A stretch of DNA of 64,000 nt from Tepidiphilus olei (GTDB taxonomy: Bacteria; Pseudomonadota; Gammaproteobacteria; Burkholderiales; Rhodocyclaceae). This document shows, piece after piece, positions 51,592-58,484 of this stretch. The stretch covers positions 62,001 through 126,000 of the forward strand of contig NZ_SBHO01000006.1 of the NCBI RefSeq assembly GCF_006980705.1. The letters are read 5' to 3'. The notes beneath the pieces are model-generated. The model was not told where the DNA came from. It saw only the letters and a list, made by a program, of their open reading frames with translations, and did no database searches. Position numbers and translations under genes: made by a program. How positions within the stretch are numbered: the stretch's first letter is position 1; the number at the start of each line of letters is the position of its first letter.

Positions 51592-52357
51592 CGACCCGCA
51601 GCGCCGCGCCGGTGGTAGCCGAGGCCGCAGCGCTGCATACGTAGGCAATCATGGCAGCGACTTCGTCCGGCTGGGCAAAACGGCGGATGAGAGAAGTTGG
51701 CCGCATGGTACGGAAAAATTCCCGCTCCACCTCTTCCACGCTCACCCCTTGCGCCGCCGCGGCCTCTTCGAGGAAACGCGTCACGCCTTCCGACTTCGTC
51801 GGTCCGGGCAGAACGCTATTGACAGTCACCCCCGTACCCGCAAGCGTCTCGGCCAAGCCGCGCGCCACCGCCAGCTGCGCCGTCTTCGTCATGCCATAGT
51901 GCACCATCTCGGTGGGGATATGCAATGCCGATTCGCTGGAGACGAACACGATGCGACCCCAGCCACGCTCTTTCATTCCCTTGGCGTAGTGGCGCGACAA
52001 GCGGATGCCCGAAAGCACGTTGACCTCGAAGAAACGCCGCCAGTCCTCGTCGGTGATCTCCTCGAAAGTCCGAACCTCAAAGATGCCCAGGTTGTTGACG
52101 AGCACGTCGGTCTGCGGCACGGCATGCAACAGCGCCTCGCACCCTTCGGCCGTAGAAAGATCGGCCGCCACGCCGATGAGCCGCGCCTGAGGTACCTCCG
52201 CACGCAGGCGGGCAATCGCCGCCTCTACCCGCTGTGGCGAGCGTCCATTGATCACCACTTCCGCCCCTTCGCGCGCCAAAGCCTTGGCCGTAGCAAATCC
52301 GATACCGGAAGTCGACCCGCTCACCACCGCTTTCTTGCCCTGCAATCCCAAATCCAT
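51563..52357 (-). CDS. SDR-family oxidoreductase
   Basis: 264 residues, NAD(P)-dependent Rossmann enzyme. The cofactor motif is VVSGSTSGIGFATAKALARE, the structural motif VLVNNLGIFEV, the catalytic Ser in IVFVSSESALHI and the catalytic pair in VHYGMTKTAQL (YxxxK). Substrate unknown. A strong AAAGGAGGGGC precedes the ATG. Its final codons have been copied into the leaders of the coiled-coil paralogues. Confidence 0.93.
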   Translation of the reverse strand: MDLGLQGKKAVVSGSTSGIGFATAKALAREGAEVVINGRSPQRVEAAIARLRAEVPQARLIGVAADLSTAEGCEALLHAVPQTDVLVNNLGIFEVRTFEEITDEDWRRFFEVNVLSGIRLSRHYAKGMKERGWGRIVFVSSESALHIPTEMVHYGMTKTAQLAVARGLAETLAGTGVTVNSVLPGPTKSEGVTRFLEEAAAAQGVSVEEVEREFFRTMRPTSLIRRFAQPDEVAAMIAYVCSAAASATTGAALRVDGGVVRSIV

Positions 52358-52430
52358 TGCCCCTCCTTTCATATTGTTTTTTTCCCTCGACGCGGCATGC
52401 AAAATCCAGAGTCAGAATCGAGCCGCTGAA

Positions 52431-52443
52431 TGGCTAGCCGGTC
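52431..52443 (+). repeat. xthA-derived tail next to CC-C
   Basis: GCTAGCCGGTCTCACTTGAA continues into CC-C and matches the xthA end GCTCGCCGATCTCACTTGAA with two changes. This shows that CC-C was copied together with the end of xthA. Confidence 0.6.
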
Positions 52444-52872
52444 TCACTTGAAGAACACGTCCAGCCAGCGGATGAATCCGGTGATACCGCCGATCGCCAG
52501 GATCACCCAGACCGTCTGGCGATGGATCGCCTGCGTCAGCCGCACCTCGACGTTCTTGATCTCCAGACGCACGCCTTCGATTTCTTTGCGAAGATTGGCA
52601 TCGATCCCATGGAGCTCTTTGCGCAGGCTGGCGTCGATCTCGTGCATCTCCTTGCGCAGGTTCGCCTCGATTTCCTTCGTCTCCAGGCGGATGGCCTCGA
52701 TCTCTCGCAGCAGGCGCAGCTCCGTCTCGCGCAGGTGGGCATGCGTGGCCACGTCGCGCAGGTCGGGATAGCGCGCTTCCAGCGCTTCGAACGCCTCGGC
52801 GATCAACTTCGCGCGACGCTTGTCCTCGCCCGCGTCGAGCAGATCTTCGTACAGTTTCAGCGCAGCGCCCAT
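52444..52872 (-). CDS. Membrane-anchored coiled-coil protein, intermediate paralogue (CC-C)
   Basis: 142 residues. Shared N-terminal and membrane-anchor domains; the stalk has three 11-residue units, LETKEIEANLR, KEMHEIDASLR and KELHGIDANLR, before KEIEGVRLEIKNVEVRL. It therefore lacks 47 residues compared with CC-A, exactly 11+18+18, and has 29 more than CC-B. DNA identity with the paralogues outside the stalk is very high, so the duplication is recent. Function unknown. Confidence 0.84.
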   Translation of the reverse strand: MGAALKLYEDLLDAGEDKRRAKLIAEAFEALEARYPDLRDVATHAHLRETELRLLREIEAIRLETKEIEANLRKEMHEIDASLRKELHGIDANLRKEIEGVRLEIKNVEVRLTQAIHRQTVWVILAIGGITGFIRWLDVFFK

Positions 52873-52938
52873 GGGCAATTCCCCATAGAAAAGTTAGATT
52901 CTAACCGCACGTTCAAACGATGCTGCGCACCACGCCGC

Positions 52939-53470
52939 TCAGCGCGCAAAAACGTCCTCGAGACGCGCGGCATCGAGCACCCGGTCGGCCCAGGTTTCGA
53001 GTTCGTTGGACGTGGCATCCTCCAGGCGCTGGCGCGCCCACTCGGGCAAGGGGCCGAAGCGGCGCGTGAGCATGCGCTGCAGCAGAAGCGCCTCGCCCTG
53101 CAAGACGCCTTCCTGCAGCCCCTGTTGCAGCGCGCTCTGCTCGCGCTGACGGATTTGTTCTTTGATGCGTTCGGCGAATTGCATGGTCACTGCCCTCAGG
53201 TCGTAGGATTCGGGCACGTCGAGCTCGGGCTTGAGGTCTCGTAGCAGGTACTCGCGTATCCAGAGCGCGAGAATGTGCTGAAGTTCCGGGTCACCCGCAA
53301 ACCAGGCGCGCATCGCTGCGCCCAGCCGGGCGATGTCTTCGGCCGTCTCTTGCCGCTTGAGCCGGATGGTGGCAGCCACGGCGTTTTGCAGGCTCGCGAG
53401 CACTTCATCACTATAGGCGTTTTCATCTGCCAGAGGACGTCGTCGGCGCGCTCGCGCAGGTCGTCGCTCA
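52939..53470 (-). pseudogene. C-terminal fragment of Rpn-type nuclease/transposase (DUF4351)
   Basis: The C-terminal part is recognisable: ENAYSDEVLASLQNAVAATI, then GEALLLQRMLTRRFGPLPEW and QLETWADRVLDA-like ELETWADRVLDAARLEDVF. Upstream, SDDLRERADDVLWQMK from the N-terminal half is in another frame, so about 100 codons are missing plus a frameshift. The reading frame is open up to an ATG at 53607 within leader/xthA-derived DNA, so an aberrant 222-residue protein could be made, but it would lack the nuclease core. Confidence 0.75.
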
Positions 53471-53533
53471 CCTGCACGATCGACGTCGAACCCCGTCGCT
53501 GGGAACGACGCCCCGGTGGTGCTGGAGCTCGCC
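53471..53533 (+). repeat. Duplicated xthA 3' end fragment
   Basis: Matches the end of xthA (about 51105-51172) with a few substitutions and a deletion of about 9 bases; it encodes CTIDVEPRRWER like xthA. It is followed by GCTAGCCGG at 53561 and the coiled-coil leader remnant, so it marks a cassette copy that has lost its coiled-coil gene. Confidence 0.75.
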
Positions 53534-53570
53534 CCGGCGTCAGGATCGGGCTGTTGAGAGGCTAGCCGGA

Positions 53571-53615
53571 ACACGCATAGAAAAGTAAATTTCAAGCGCA
53601 CGTTCAATCGGTGTT
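53571..53615 (-). repeat. Remnant of the coiled-coil cassette leader
   Basis: CATAGAAAAGTAAATTTCAA and GCGCACGTTCAATCGGTG correspond to the leader in front of CC-B and CC-C. No coiled-coil coding sequence is attached. Confidence 0.55.
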
Positions 53616-53633
53616 GACAGCGATTGCCTCAAA

Positions 53634-53963
53634 CTATGTCTGATTGTTTTCCTGCATCCAGTGGGGAATATCCCGGCTGCCATGCAGGACGCGCCAGACG
53701 TCGATGTGGTCGGTTCGCTCGATGTAGAAGATCAGATAGGGATGGCGCTTGGTCTGCCAAAACCGCAGTCCAGGCAAGTCCAACTCATATGCGTAGCGCG
53801 GCGAGCCTGTCGCGGGGTGGCGCCCGATATGTGCCAACGCCTGCTCGAGTTTGTCGATGAAATCCAATGCTGCCGCAGGGGATCCCTCCGACAGGTAATG
53901 CACCAAGACGTCGTCCACATCCTGACGCGCCAGGTCTCGTAAAACGACCGGTTTGCTGGTCAC
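53634..53963 (-). CDS. ParE/RelE-superfamily toxin
   Basis: 109 residues. VLRDLARQDVDDVLVHYLSE, FIDKLEQALAHIGRHPATGS, and HPYLIFYIERTDHIDVWRVLHGSRDIP are characteristic of ParE toxins, which act on DNA gyrase in studied cases. The start overlaps the antitoxin stop by ATGA. It lies between the two broken halves of the Rpn-type gene. Confidence 0.92.
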   Translation of the reverse strand: MTSKPVVLRDLARQDVDDVLVHYLSEGSPAAALDFIDKLEQALAHIGRHPATGSPRYAYELDLPGLRFWQTKRHPYLIFYIERTDHIDVWRVLHGSRDIPHWMQENNQT

Positions 53964-54199
53964 GAACCGCCGCTTTGGCGTACCCGGGTGCGCAGGCCGT
54001 CAAAGTACTGGGCATCGGCCACGACGCTGGGCGCAGATGCCGCCCCTGTCAACAGGAGATCGCGAAGCTGCTGCCGATCCTGGTCCTTGCGAATCAGTTC
54101 GCGCACATATTCGCTGCTTGTGCCATAGCGCCCTTGTTCGACCTGCTGATCGACGAAGGCTTTAAGGCTATCCGGCAATGAAATGTTCATCGTACCCAT
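53960..54199 (-). CDS. ParD-like (CC2985 family) antitoxin
   Basis: 79 residues starting MGTMNISLPDSLKAFVDQQV, the ribbon-helix-helix opening of this family, then GRYGTSSEYVRELIRKDQDR and a toxin-binding tail (LRTRVRQSGGS). Starting three codons downstream is possible. It binds its promoter as a dimer and neutralises the ParE partner. Confidence 0.92.
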   Translation of the reverse strand: MGTMNISLPDSLKAFVDQQVEQGRYGTSSEYVRELIRKDQDRQQLRDLLLTGAASAPSVVADAQYFDGLRTRVRQSGGS

Positions 54200-54240
54200 A
54201 TGCTCAATGTACCTCGTTTGACAAAATTTGTCACTTCCCC

Positions 54241-54384
54241 CAGGTCGTAGGATTCGGGTACGTCGAGCTCGGCGAAGTCGAGCCGGTTCATCCAGTCGTC
54301 GGGGATGAAGCCTTCGGCGAGGTACTGCACCATCTTGGGCGATGAGAAGAGGTGCTTGTAGCTGGCGTCGTGGCGGGCGTTCAT
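54241..54384 (-). pseudogene. N-terminal fragment of Rpn-type nuclease/transposase
   Basis: MNARHDASYKHLFSSPKMVQ and YLAEGFIPDDWMNRLDFAEL are the classic start of Rpn-family recombination-promoting nucleases. The reading then switches to LDVPESYDL, which in the C-terminal fragment at 53.2 kb is an internal segment, so the gene was cut and rejoined. The ParDE pair lies between the halves. Confidence 0.75.
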
Positions 54385-54455
54385 GCCCCCATTGTAATCG
54401 GGTAGGGTGTAGCGACAAAATGCGGCGATACGGGGGCGATACAGACTAAAGGGAT

Positions 54456-54480
54456 TTACGCAACTTCTTGATTTTATTGA
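54456..54480 (-). other. Sequence shared with the tRNA-Ile2 scar
   Basis: Minus strand TCAATAAAATCAAGAAGTTG then CGTAA, 5 bases past the CCA of tRNA-Thr. It agrees with 14382-14406 at 21 of 25 positions, in the same orientation relative to the tRNA. Confidence 0.5.
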
Positions 54481-54485
54481 ATTTT

Positions 54486-54561
<76 letters not shown>

Positions 54562-54595
54562 ATGGAGCGCGGCCTGGCGGCCTGGAAGAAGTGGC

Positions 54596-54624
54596 ATTTT
54601 ATCCCTCTCCTGCGCGAAAATCAA
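54596..54624 (-). promoter_or_regulatory. Promoter of tRNA-Thr
   Basis: Minus strand TTGATT, 17 bases, TAAAAT, 34 bases before the tRNA 5' end. Confidence 0.65.
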
Positions 54625-54724
54625 GCTCGCGCGAACCGATGCCTCTCACCCTCCTCATTGCTGCAGCAGAGTCGCCCTGACCAGCGGCTCGAGGTACGCG
54701 CAGCGGTACCCGCATAACCAAAAA

Positions 54725-55006
54725 TCATTGTCTGGTCATCGAACGGTAGATCGTGTTTCTGTGGCCGATGGCCAGCACCAAAACCCGCAAGACCTCATCT
54801 TGAATTTGGCAGATCACGCGGTAATTTCCAACCCGGTAGCGCCAGAACTCACCCAACGGGCCGCGCAGCGCCCTACCATGGCGGCGCGGATCGTCGGCGG
54901 GGGCCACGCGATCGTCCATGAACTCGACGATGCGCTTGGCCACTGGTTTGTCGAGCTTGCGCAGCTGCTCCTTGGCCGTCTCGGAGTATTCAATCGACCA
55001 AGCCAA
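54725..55006 (-). CDS. RelE/ParE-superfamily toxin
   Basis: 93 residues: MAWSIEYSETAKEQLRKLDK, then GRALRGPLGEFWRYRVGNYR and VICQIQDEVLRVLVLAIGHR. This matches RelE-type mRNA interferases. It overlaps the ribbon-helix-helix gene by 17 bases, the normal antitoxin-first order. Confidence 0.93.
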   Translation of the reverse strand: MAWSIEYSETAKEQLRKLDKPVAKRIVEFMDDRVAPADDPRRHGRALRGPLGEFWRYRVGNYRVICQIQDEVLRVLVLAIGHRNTIYRSMTRQ

Positions 55007-55217
55007 GTGCTTTCCTCACATCATCCGAGGAATGAACTGGCTCCTGCCCCTTGCGGATAGACTCGAGCACGTCGGCGGCAAGGTAGTAATCCTCGAGATC
55101 CTCGAGGCCCCGCTCGATGAGCTCGCGCAGGTAATAAGCCTTGCTGCGCCCCGTTCGCTGGGCAAGGAAGTCGAGCCGCTGCTCCACTTCGGGGGAGAGG
55201 CGGATGGAGGTGGGCAT
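54990..55217 (-). CDS. Ribbon-helix-helix antitoxin
   Basis: 75 residues: MPTSIRLSPEVEQRLDFLAQ, then RTGRSKAYYLRELIERGLED, the RelB/DinJ-like ribbon-helix-helix, and an acidic tail. GGAGACGAGG precedes the start. It is expected to bind the palindrome 17-28 bases upstream of its start. Confidence 0.93.
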   Translation of the reverse strand: MPTSIRLSPEVEQRLDFLAQRTGRSKAYYLRELIERGLEDLEDYYLAADVLESIRKGQEPVHSSDDVRKALGLVD

Positions 55218-55233
55218 GTCCTCGTCTCCATTC

Positions 55234-55245
55234 AATACATGTATT
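55234..55245. promoter_or_regulatory. Operator palindrome of the RelE/RHH module
   Basis: AATACATGTATT is a perfect palindrome inside TATTGAATAAAATACATGTA-TTGAAT (minus strand), where TATTGAAT is repeated. Its A+T-rich composition and place just before the antitoxin start suit autoregulation. Confidence 0.6.
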
Positions 55246-55362
55246 TTATTCAATATAGCACGAAGTCGCGGCAACAACGATCGTGGGATTCGCGGCGCAC
55301 GATGCCGGATCATGCTAGCCTGTGCAGGATCCGAGCGTATCCAGCAAACGAGCGCGCCGCCG

Positions 55363-55563
55363 CTACTTGCGCCACCACCAAAAGAAGAGCGAGAGCAACA
55401 CCGAGACGAGGATGCCGGTCGTGATGGGGAAGTAGAACGTGAAATTCTCGCGCTCGATGACGATGTCGCCGGGCAGGCGGCCGAAGGGGAAACGCGACAG
55501 CCACGGCCAGAGCACGGCCGCGAGCAGGAAGAGGAGGCCGAGCAGGAAGAGGAGTTTTTGCAT
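55363..55563 (-). CDS. DUF2905 membrane protein
   Basis: 66 residues, two transmembrane helices flanking FGRLPGDIVIERENFTFYFP, the family signature, and a WWWRK tail. Function unknown. It starts 19 bases past the 3' end of tRNA-Ser. Confidence 0.88.
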   Translation of the reverse strand: MQKLLFLLGLLFLLAAVLWPWLSRFPFGRLPGDIVIERENFTFYFPITTGILVSVLLSLFFWWWRK

Positions 55564-55582
55564 CGTCGGCGCCCGGGGATGC

Positions 55583-55673
55583 TGGCGGAGAGGGCGGGAT
55601 TCGAACCCGCGTCAGGGTATTCCCCTGAACACGCTTTCCAGGCGTGCGATTTAAACCGCTCATCCACCTCTCC
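55583..55673 (-). tRNA. tRNA-Ser (GGA)
   Basis: 91-base class II tRNA with acceptor GGAGAGG/CCTCTCC, anticodon loop CTGGAAA, a long variable arm TTCAGGGGAATACCCTGA and encoded CCA. Confidence 0.97.
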
Positions 55674-55685
55674 GGCAAGCCTTGT

Positions 55686-55691
55686 ATTATA
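55686..55691 (-). promoter_or_regulatory. -10 element of tRNA-Ser
   Basis: Minus-strand TATAAT 12 bases ahead of the tRNA 5' end; no strong -35 was seen. Confidence 0.5.
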
Positions 55692-55710
55692 CCGAGGTTC
55701 AGCGAAAAAC

Positions 55711-55731
55711 GCCACGTTCCTCGCACGTGGC
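55711..55731 (+). other. Leader hairpin ahead of the adenosyltransferase gene
   Basis: GCCACGT and ACGTGGC form a perfect 7-bp stem around TCCTCGC, followed by CCGCCTTTTCC, 27 bases before the start codon. It might attenuate transcription. No cobalamin-riboswitch core was found here. Confidence 0.4.
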
Positions 55732-55757
55732 CCGCCTTTTCCTCCAAGGAGCACGAC

Positions 55758-56372
55758 ATGGGACACCGCCTCTCCAAGATCACCACCCGCACGGGCGACG
55801 AAGGCACCACCGGCCTCGGGGACGGCTCGCGCGTGGCCAAGAACAGCCGGCGCATCGAGGCGCTGGGCGAAGTCGATGAGTTGAACGCCGTGGTCGGCGT
55901 GCTCGCAAGCGAGACCGCGGACGAAGACCTGCGCGCGGTGCTCGCCGAGATCCAGCACGCCCTCTTCGACCTGGGCGGAGAACTCTGCCTTCCCGGCGCG
56001 GCCGTGCTCACCGACGCGCAGGTGGCGCGGCTCGAGGCGCTGATCGAGACCTACAACGCCGACCTGCCCCCGCTCAAGGAATTCATCCTGCCCGGCGGCA
56101 GCCGCGCGGCGGCGCTCGCGCACCTTGCCCGCACCGTCTGCCGCCGCGCCGAGCGCTCGGTGGTGGCGCTCGCCCAGGAAGAAGCGCTGCACCCTGCCCC
56201 GCGCCGCTACCTCAACCGCCTCTCAGACCTCTTCTTCGTGCTCGCCCGCGTCTACAACCGCCGCGCCGGTGTACCCGACGAACTGTGGCGGCGCGAGCAC
56301 AAAACGCCCAAGCCCGCGCGCGCCGGCGCCATGCCCCCCGGCGGGGAAAATTCCTCAAGTCCCGCCGCATGA
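55758..56372 (+). CDS. Cob(I)yrinic acid a,c-diamide adenosyltransferase, PduO type
   Basis: 204 residues, transferring adenosyl from ATP to cobalamin. It begins MGHRLSKITTRTGDEGTTGL with the N-terminal ATP-binding loop, then RRIEALGEVDELNAVVG and the conserved RRAERSVVALA and YLNRLSDLFFVLARV. AAGGAGCACG precedes the start. Its 3' end overlaps the flagellin promoter candidate; no other cobalamin gene is nearby. Confidence 0.94.
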   Translation: MGHRLSKITTRTGDEGTTGLGDGSRVAKNSRRIEALGEVDELNAVVGVLASETADEDLRAVLAEIQHALFDLGGELCLPGAAVLTDAQVARLEALIETYNADLPPLKEFILPGGSRAAALAHLARTVCRRAERSVVALAQEEALHPAPRRYLNRLSDLFFVLARVYNRRAGVPDELWRREHKTPKPARAGAMPPGGENSSSPAA

Positions 56373-56381
56373 TGCCGTAAA
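56355..56381 (+). promoter_or_regulatory. Sigma-28 (FliA) promoter candidate of fliC
   Basis: TCAA, a 15-base spacer and GCCGTAAA, close to the flagellar consensus TCAA/TAAA-N15-GCCGATAA. It overlaps the end of the adenosyltransferase gene and would start the message about 38 bases before the flagellin ATG. Confidence 0.6.
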
Positions 56382-56426
56382 CACCCTTACCGAACCCGGT
56401 AATCCACTCACGCAAGGAGAACCATC

Positions 56427-57971
56427 ATGGCTGTCATCAACACCAACATCGCCTCGCTCAACGCGCAGCGCAACCTCTTGAAGAGCCAGAACGACATGCA
56501 GACCGCCATGCAGCGGCTCTCGTCGGGTCTGCGCATCAACTCCGCCAAGGACGACGCGGCGGGCCTGGCGATTTCCGACCGCATGACGGCGCAGATCAAC
56601 GGCCTCAACCAGGCCACGCGCAACGCCAACGACGCCATGTCGATCGCCCAGGTGGCCGAGGGGGCAATGGGCGAGATCACCAATGCACTACAGCGCATCC
56701 GCGTGCTGGCGGTGCAGTCGGCCAACGACACCAACACCGCCACCGACCGCGTCTCGCTGCAGAAAGAGGTCAAGCAGTTGCAGGATGAAATTACCCGGCT
56801 CGCTACCCAGACCTCGTTCAACGGCAAGGCGCTGCTCGATGGCAGCTTCCAGAATCAGATCTTCCAAGTGGGCGCCTATGCCAACCAGAGCATCAGTTTC
56901 GGCATCGACAGCGTCAAGGCGGCCGACATGGGCGCCCAGTCCGTCGCCGGTCGTGCCAACATCGGCGAGCTAAACGCCACGGCGAGCCTGGATGACACCA
57001 CCACCAACGGCGTGGCCGCCGGCACCCTCAAGATCTCGAGCGCCCAGACCCCGGCCGGCGGCGTCGCCATCAGCATCAGCGAAGGTCAGAGCGCCAAGGA
57101 CATCGCCGCCGCCGTCAATGCCGTCGCCGGCCAGACCGGCGTCAACGCCACCGCCAGCACCACTGCTACCCTCAACTTTGCAGGTTATCTTAATAATGGT
57201 GTCCTTACAGACGATCCCTCAGCCTCCCCCCCCACCCTCGCCACCACCGTCACATTCACCCTGCAGGGGCAGGAAATCACCGTTTCCGACGCCACCAATG
57301 GCGTCACCCTCACTGCCCTCGCCGACGCCATCAACAACGCCAACACCGGCGTCACCGCCACGCTCGATGATCCAACCAATCCGACGAAGATCATCCTCAC
57401 CGCCGCCGACGGCTCCGACATCAAGATCGGTGATTTCACTGCTTCTGCCGGGGGCTCCACCGTCTCAGCCAGCTTCAAGGTTGGTACTGAAGCCTCTGCG
57501 CCGACCATCACCAGCGGCGGCGCCAACGACAGCATCGTCATCGGCGGCCAGGTGAGCTTCGTCTCCGCCAACACCTTCAGCGTCACCGACGACGGCACCA
57601 AGGTGCTCAGCAGCAGCCTGACCACTAAGAACAGCGGCTTCACCAGCGGCTCCGAGTACTCGGTCGACAAGATCGACATCACCACCCAGGCCGGCGCCAA
57701 CAGAGCCATCAGCATCGTCGACGCTGCCCTTGCCTACGTCGATGACCAGCGGGCGAACCTCGGCGCGATCCAGAACCGCTTCAGCTCGGTGGTCTCGAGC
57801 AACTCGGTGACGAGCGAAAACGTGGCGGCCGCCCGCTCGCGGGTGCTGGATGCGGACTTCGCCGCCGAAACGGCGAACCTGTCGCGGGCGCAGATCCTGC
57901 AGCAGGCCGGTACCGCCATGCTCGCGCAGGCGAACGCCTCGACGCAGAACGTGCTGACGCTCCTGCGCTGA
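56427..57971 (+). CDS. fliC: Flagellin
   Basis: 514 residues. The conserved D0/D1 ends are intact: MAVINTNIASLNAQRNLLKS with SSGLRINSAKDDAAGLAISD, and at the C terminus ENVAAARSRVLDADFAAETA followed by LSRAQILQQAGTAMLAQANA. The central 250 residues (about 180-430) are threonine/alanine/asparagine-rich and include the beta-domain type sequence seen in long flagellins. AAGGAGAACC precedes the start. It is followed by flaG, fliD, fliS and fliT, the filament-assembly set. Confidence 0.97.
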   Translation: MAVINTNIASLNAQRNLLKSQNDMQTAMQRLSSGLRINSAKDDAAGLAISDRMTAQINGLNQATRNANDAMSIAQVAEGAMGEITNALQRIRVLAVQSANDTNTATDRVSLQKEVKQLQDEITRLATQTSFNGKALLDGSFQNQIFQVGAYANQSISFGIDSVKAADMGAQSVAGRANIGELNATASLDDTTTNGVAAGTLKISSAQTPAGGVAISISEGQSAKDIAAAVNAVAGQTGVNATASTTATLNFAGYLNNGVLTDDPSASPPTLATTVTFTLQGQEITVSDATNGVTLTALADAINNANTGVTATLDDPTNPTKIILTAADGSDIKIGDFTASAGGSTVSASFKVGTEASAPTITSGGANDSIVIGGQVSFVSANTFSVTDDGTKVLSSSLTTKNSGFTSGSEYSVDKIDITTQAGANRAISIVDAALAYVDDQRANLGAIQNRFSSVVSSNSVTSENVAAARSRVLDADFAAETANLSRAQILQQAGTAMLAQANASTQNVLTLLR

Positions 57972-57985
57972 TCGGGGCTTGACAC

Positions 57986-58023
57986 GGGCGGCGCAGGGTC
58001 TAGCATGATCCCTGGCGCCGCCC
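57986..58023. other. Strong hairpin after fliC overlapping a sigma-70-like promoter
   Basis: GGGCGGCGCAGGG pairs with CCCT-G-GCGCCGCCC (one bulged G), a 13-bp stem with an 11-base loop and no T-run. TTGACA (57980-57985) and TAGCAT (58002-58007 region) with a 16-base spacer lie on and beside it. It may protect the fliC mRNA 3' end and also carry a promoter for flaG-fliD. Confidence 0.55.
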
Positions 58024-58045
58024 GTTCCCCTTGGGGAGATTGACC

Positions 58046-58474
58046 ATGAACGTCCCGATTTCTTCCGTATCTCTGCCGCAGGGCGCCGCGAGCACGGTGG
58101 TGACCGAGCCGCGAGCGCCGGCGCCTTCCGCCGCCGTGGCGGACACGGCGGCGAGCACGACGGCCACCGCGCGCCCGGGCGAAGCCGCCCCGGCAGCGAC
58201 GGCGCCGGCAGGCAACACCGCCGCCACCGCCCAAGCTCCCGCCATCGACCGCGACACCTTGCAGGGCGCGGTCGACCAGGTACAAAAGACGGTGGAGACG
58301 CTCTCGAGCGCCGGCATCCAATTCACCCTCGACCAGGATTTCAACCGCATGGTGGTGCAGGTGGTGGATACGTCCACCAAGGAAGTGATCCGGCAGATTC
58401 CGCCCAAGGAGATGCTGGAGATCGCCCAGGCGCTCGACAAGATCCAGGGCCTGCTCGTACACCAGAAAGCCTGA
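58046..58474 (+). CDS. flaG: Flagellar protein FlaG
   Basis: 142 residues. The first 75 are Ala/Pro/Thr-rich and probably disordered; the FlaG domain follows with LSSAGIQFTLDQDFNRMVVQ, then VVDTSTKEVIRQIPPKEMLEIAQ. FlaG affects filament length in polar-flagellated bacteria. GGGGAGATTGACC precedes the ATG. fliD starts 11 bases after it. Confidence 0.92.
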   Translation: MNVPISSVSLPQGAASTVVTEPRAPAPSAAVADTAASTTATARPGEAAPAATAPAGNTAATAQAPAIDRDTLQGAVDQVQKTVETLSSAGIQFTLDQDFNRMVVQVVDTSTKEVIRQIPPKEMLEIAQALDKIQGLLVHQKA

Positions 58475-58484
58475 GGAGACGGCC

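Noticed and set aside
55674-55757. Cobalamin riboswitch ahead of the adenosyltransferase gene
   Set aside because: The leader is too short and lacks a B12-box; only a simple hairpin is visible.
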